Shown here piece by piece: positions 61,297-64,000 of a DNA stretch of 64,000 nt (the stretch's first letter is position 1; each line of letters starts with the position of its first letter). Source of the DNA: Lientehia sp934351765 (lineage in GTDB: Bacteria > Bacillota > Clostridia > Lachnospirales > Lachnospiraceae); assembly GCF_052118925.1 (NCBI RefSeq), contig NZ_JBQKGG010000001.1, positions 186,001 to 250,000 of the forward strand, given 5' to 3'. Position numbers and translations under genes: made by a program. The notes below the pieces were generated by a model. It saw only the letters and a list, made by a program, of their open reading frames with translations, was not told the origin of the DNA and did not search any database.

Positions 61297-63022
61297 CTGT
61301 CTCCTCCTTATTCTTTCTGCCGTTGGCCTTGCACAAGGCAATCACCTCATCGCAGGTCACCGCATTGTCATACAGGCTTCGGGAAATCCGGTTCGCCGCC
61401 GTGGTGTAATACTGATTACTTCCGAAAAATTCATCGGGCGTATCCAGCGAAGTGATTTCATGATCAAAAAACAGACCGCAGCGGTCCGATACCTCCGCCG
61501 CAAATTCTACATCATGGGTCACCATGAGCACCGTCAGCCCCTGCGCCTTTAGCTGATTCAGCAGCTTTCCAAGCTGCTTTTTCGACCAGGCATCGATTCC
61601 TTTTGTAGGCTCGTCCAGAAGAAGCAGTCTGGGCTTCAGTAACAGCACCTTACCGATAGCCGCCTTCTGCTGCTCTCCGCCGGAAAGATCGTAGGGATGA
61701 TGATCCAGCAGATGAGTGATTCCGAGAAGCTCAGCCATAGCTTGGATCTCCCGCTCCAGCTCCTCTTTCCCGTAGCCCATAACCGTTCCGATCTCCTCAT
61801 AATCCTCCCGCACCGTCATCTTTAAAAAGACCGTCTGGGGATTCTGGGGCAGGGATGCCAGGGTTCGGACATACAGTTCATTTCCCTTATACTTTCCGAT
61901 CCGCTTTCCGAAGATTTCAATCTTTCCATGGTACGGCCTGTTGGTTCCGGCAATGACACTGAGAAGCGTCGTCTTTCCGGCACCGTTTCCGCCAAGAAGG
62001 CTGATGATCTCGCCCTCATATAAAGTCAAAGCTGCCCCCTCCAGCACATCGGGAGAATCCTTTTCGTAGCGGAAACAGACCTCCTTCATGCGCATGGCAA
62101 TCGGACGGTCTGTCACAGGACTTCCGCCGTTTTTTTCCTTCAGCCCGGAAAGACTTCGGATCCGGTTCTCATAATTCTTTTCCAGAAAGGCCCGTCCCTC
62201 CCGCACCGTCAGTGGACAGCCATCTTCCTCTGCGTCCAGTCCGTGATAAATCCGAACCGCACTGGGAAGCCCGCAGAGCATTTTGTGATTCTGATCGATC
62301 CGCTTTAGATCTCTGCCCGCCTGAGCCGGAGGCTCCGCTAAAAGAAGCTTCCCGTGATCCATTACAAGTACACGGTCAGCTGCCGGAAAGACCTCTTCCA
62401 GCCGGTGCTCCGTCATAAGGATCGTCAGACCAAGATCCTTATTGATCTTTTGCAGCGTATTGATGAAATCCGATGCCGCAATGGGATCCAGCTGGCTGGT
62501 GGGCTCGTCCAGGATCAGAAGCTTCGGCTGCATGACCATGATGGACGCCAGGTTTAAAAGCTGCTTCTGGCCGCCGGAAAGCTCCGTGGTCTTTTTGCGG
62601 AACCAGTCATCGATTCCAAAAAAGCAGGCCATCTCTGCCACACGGCGGCGGATCACCTGGGTCGGTACCCCCATGTTTTCCAGACCAAAGGCCAGCTCAT
62701 GCCAGACCTTGTCGGTCACGATCTGATTTTCCGGGTTCTGGAGCACGTAGCCGATCTGACAGGCCGCCTCCGCCTCCGAAAGCTCCTCCTGGCGGATTCC
62801 ATGAAAGAAAATCTCTCCGCTTTTCTCTCCGTGAGGAGAAAGCTCCCGTTTTAAGAGCTTTAAAAGCGTTGTTTTTCCGCAGCCGGATTCCCCGCAGAGT
62901 ACAATAAATTCCCCCTCCTCCACCGAAAAGGACACATGCTCCAGCGCCGGTCCCGCTTCTCCCGTCATGGCTCGCTGCTTCGGGTATGTAAAGGTCAGAT
63001 CTCGGACGCTTAATAACTCCAT
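61289..63022 (-). CDS. ecfA: Fused ECF energy-coupling ATPase (EcfA-EcfA')
   Basis: 577 residues with two ABC cassettes. First: Walker A GESGCGKTT (about 44-52), signature LSGGQKQ, Walker B LLILDEPTSQLD. Second (about 310-560): GGNGAGKTT, LSGGEQQKA, LLLLDEPTKG. It powers the ECF module with EcfT. In many Firmicutes the two ATPases are separate proteins. It overlaps ecfT by 13 bases and has GGAGGAG upstream. Confidence 0.93.
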   Translation of the reverse strand: MELLSVRDLTFTYPKQRAMTGEAGPALEHVSFSVEEGEFIVLCGESGCGKTTLLKLLKRELSPHGEKSGEIFFHGIRQEELSEAEAACQIGYVLQNPENQIVTDKVWHELAFGLENMGVPTQVIRRRVAEMACFFGIDDWFRKKTTELSGGQKQLLNLASIMVMQPKLLILDEPTSQLDPIAASDFINTLQKINKDLGLTILMTEHRLEEVFPAADRVLVMDHGKLLLAEPPAQAGRDLKRIDQNHKMLCGLPSAVRIYHGLDAEEDGCPLTVREGRAFLEKNYENRIRSLSGLKEKNGGSPVTDRPIAMRMKEVCFRYEKDSPDVLEGAALTLYEGEIISLLGGNGAGKTTLLSVIAGTNRPYHGKIEIFGKRIGKYKGNELYVRTLASLPQNPQTVFLKMTVREDYEEIGTVMGYGKEELEREIQAMAELLGITHLLDHHPYDLSGGEQQKAAIGKVLLLKPRLLLLDEPTKGIDAWSKKQLGKLLNQLKAQGLTVLMVTHDVEFAAEVSDRCGLFFDHEITSLDTPDEFFGSNQYYTTAANRISRSLYDNAVTCDEVIALCKANGRKNKEETGA

Positions 63023-63876
63023 TTTCGTTTCTCCTCCAGTTCAATGATTCCGGGTATACAAAAGAATACGAGGATCATGACTGCACTGATCCCCTCCTTC
63101 CAGCCGATGACAAGCTTCATCACATACGGGTAATAAAAAAACGAATAGCCGCCTGCCGAAAAGCAGGTAAAGATTGCTGCGGCAAGCCCGCCGAATACCG
63201 CCAGCAGAATTCCGTCCCTTGTCCGGAATCGGAACAGCGAAAAGCTGGTACGCCCGGGATGCCCATACCCCCGCGCCTTCATGGCATCCGCCGTGTCGAT
63301 GGAATTCTCCATAGACCAGGCCACCAGACTGTCAAAGACCCGCATGCCGCTTCTCATCTTGTCAGTAATCCCGTCCGACGGATACAGCCCCATGGTTTTC
63401 TGAGTCTGGCTGATCTTCCGGATCTGAAGCTTAAATAACGGAATAAACCGGAAGGTCATAGACAGGATCAGCCCCAGCTTCGGAATGGTCTTTCCGAACA
63501 GATACAGAAATTTATCGGTGGTTAAGATCGACCCATAGCATTTACACCACAAAAGCACACTGATGATCATCAGGGAAGACATGCCGCCATAGATCATGGA
63601 CTCCAGCGTTACCGGATTGTCATTTAAGAAAAACAGGAGCGTTTCCCCGTCATGGACAAACAGCGGATTGGCCAGGGACAGGAGCACAAAAATCCCAAGA
63701 CAGAATAATAGTTCCGAAAAAAACTTTTTCCAGCCGAACATGGCCAGAAACAATAAAAAGCTGCCGATGAGAGACGCTGCGATCACAAAGGGATGAAGGC
63801 TGATCATGGAAAACACAAGCGCCAGCCCGTATCCCAGAAAGAGGAGCGCCGGGTGATAGCTCTCGTATCCCTTCAT
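63010..63876 (-). CDS. ecfT: ECF transporter T component
   Basis: 288 residues, five or more membrane helices. The coupling motif AMKARGYGHPGRT (Ala-Arg-Gly type) and a preceding SMENSIDTADAM are characteristic. The start at 63876 has AAGGAGG; the longer open frame to 63984 overlaps the upstream gene. It scaffolds the S component and the ATPase and overlaps the preceding gene by ATGA. Confidence 0.92.
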   Translation of the reverse strand: MKGYESYHPALLFLGYGLALVFSMISLHPFVIAASLIGSFLLFLAMFGWKKFFSELLFCLGIFVLLSLANPLFVHDGETLLFFLNDNPVTLESMIYGGMSSLMIISVLLWCKCYGSILTTDKFLYLFGKTIPKLGLILSMTFRFIPLFKLQIRKISQTQKTMGLYPSDGITDKMRSGMRVFDSLVAWSMENSIDTADAMKARGYGHPGRTSFSLFRFRTRDGILLAVFGGLAAAIFTCFSAGGYSFFYYPYVMKLVIGWKEGISAVMILVFFCIPGIIELEEKRKWSY

Positions 63877-64000
63877 GGCACATCCTCCTTTTCTGTTTCG
63901 CCTTCTGTCTCCTCGATTCCCTGCTTCTTTTTTGTCATGTAATCGTCCCCCACATCTTTTCCCAGATCGCAGGTATAGACCCATTCAATAACATCGCCAT
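63873..64000 (-). CDS. C-terminus of a DUF4430 (transcobalamin-like) protein (5' end outside window)
   Basis: Only 41 residues are visible. They begin GDVIEWVYTCDLGKDVG, the final strand of the DUF4430 domain, which is related to the C-terminal domain of transcobalamin and intrinsic factor. A charged tail (DDYMTKKKQGIEETEGETEK) and the end EDVP follow. The stop codon overlaps the ecfT start by ATGA. As first known gene of the locus it probably supplies an extracellular corrinoid-binding protein; that is inference from family and context. Confidence 0.7.
   Translation of the reverse strand, partial: GDVIEWVYTCDLGKDVGDDYMTKKKQGIEETEGETEKEDVP

Overview
The window reads as chromosome of a Gram-positive anaerobe of the Clostridia, most likely a member of the Lachnospiraceae. 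The supporting signs are strong AGGAGG ribosome binding sites, sigma-A type promoters, a sodium-pumping biotin decarboxylase operon, a complete anaerobic (cbi-type) cobamide pathway, an ECF transporter, cohesin/dockerin modules and several lipoproteins. Most genes lie on the minus strand, so the text reads from high to low coordinates. I saw no rRNA, tRNA, CRISPR array, transposase or prophage.

Layout from the left: (1) 1-5612, a very large secreted protein with an N-terminal dockerin-like pair and a cohesin-like module near the window edge, cut by the window. (2) 5725-8564, a regulator with a Bro-N-like head and a LuxR-type tail, overlapping an M16 metallopeptidase. (3) 8587-8886, a gene-free stretch with three 72-bp repeats and two hairpins. 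(4) 8901-13709, an operon for a biotin-dependent, Na+-translocating decarboxylase that carries both an acyl-CoA-type and a pyruvate/oxaloacetate-type carboxyltransferase. (5) 14042-18308, a J-domain protein, a DUF5685-like protein, a lipoprotein and a D,D-carboxypeptidase. (6) 18565-19785 on the plus strand, cobaltochelatase cbiK and a DUF1648 membrane protein.

From 38108 down to 20247 runs a long cobamide operon: cbiD, cbiL, cbiF, cbiG, cbiH, a cbiJ-cbiE-cbiT fusion, cbiA, cobT, cobU, cobS, a short cobU-like gene, a cobC-like phosphatase, cbiB, cobD, cbiP, cobO and cbiC, ending in a lipoprotein. It starts from a clear promoter followed by a terminator-like hairpin. Together with cbiK this covers ring contraction through lower-ligand attachment. 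Upstream lies a 1194-residue fused ABC transporter.

From 42228 to 57959 the content is mostly housekeeping and metabolism: fructose-bisphosphate aldolase, an NlpC/P60 hydrolase, O-acetylhomoserine sulfhydrylase, two iron-type alcohol dehydrogenases, a dipeptidase, a SWIM/SNF2 helicase, arginyl-tRNA synthetase and a cupin-like protein. The right end (58131-64000) is a second, separate corrinoid locus. It holds the tail of a DUF4430 (transcobalamin-like) protein, EcfT, a fused EcfA-EcfA ATPase, an S component, a TIM-barrel protein and a CbiZ amidohydrolase with a long C-terminal extension. I infer that it takes up foreign corrinoids and remodels them through the biosynthetic enzymes of the large operon.

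The points I find most interesting are two CobU-like proteins with complementary intact motifs, the ECF/DUF4430/CbiZ salvage locus, the Bro-N/LuxR fusion overlapping an M16 peptidase, the mixed transcarboxylase-decarboxylase operon, and an 80-bp structured element present twice, each time just after a minus-strand gene.
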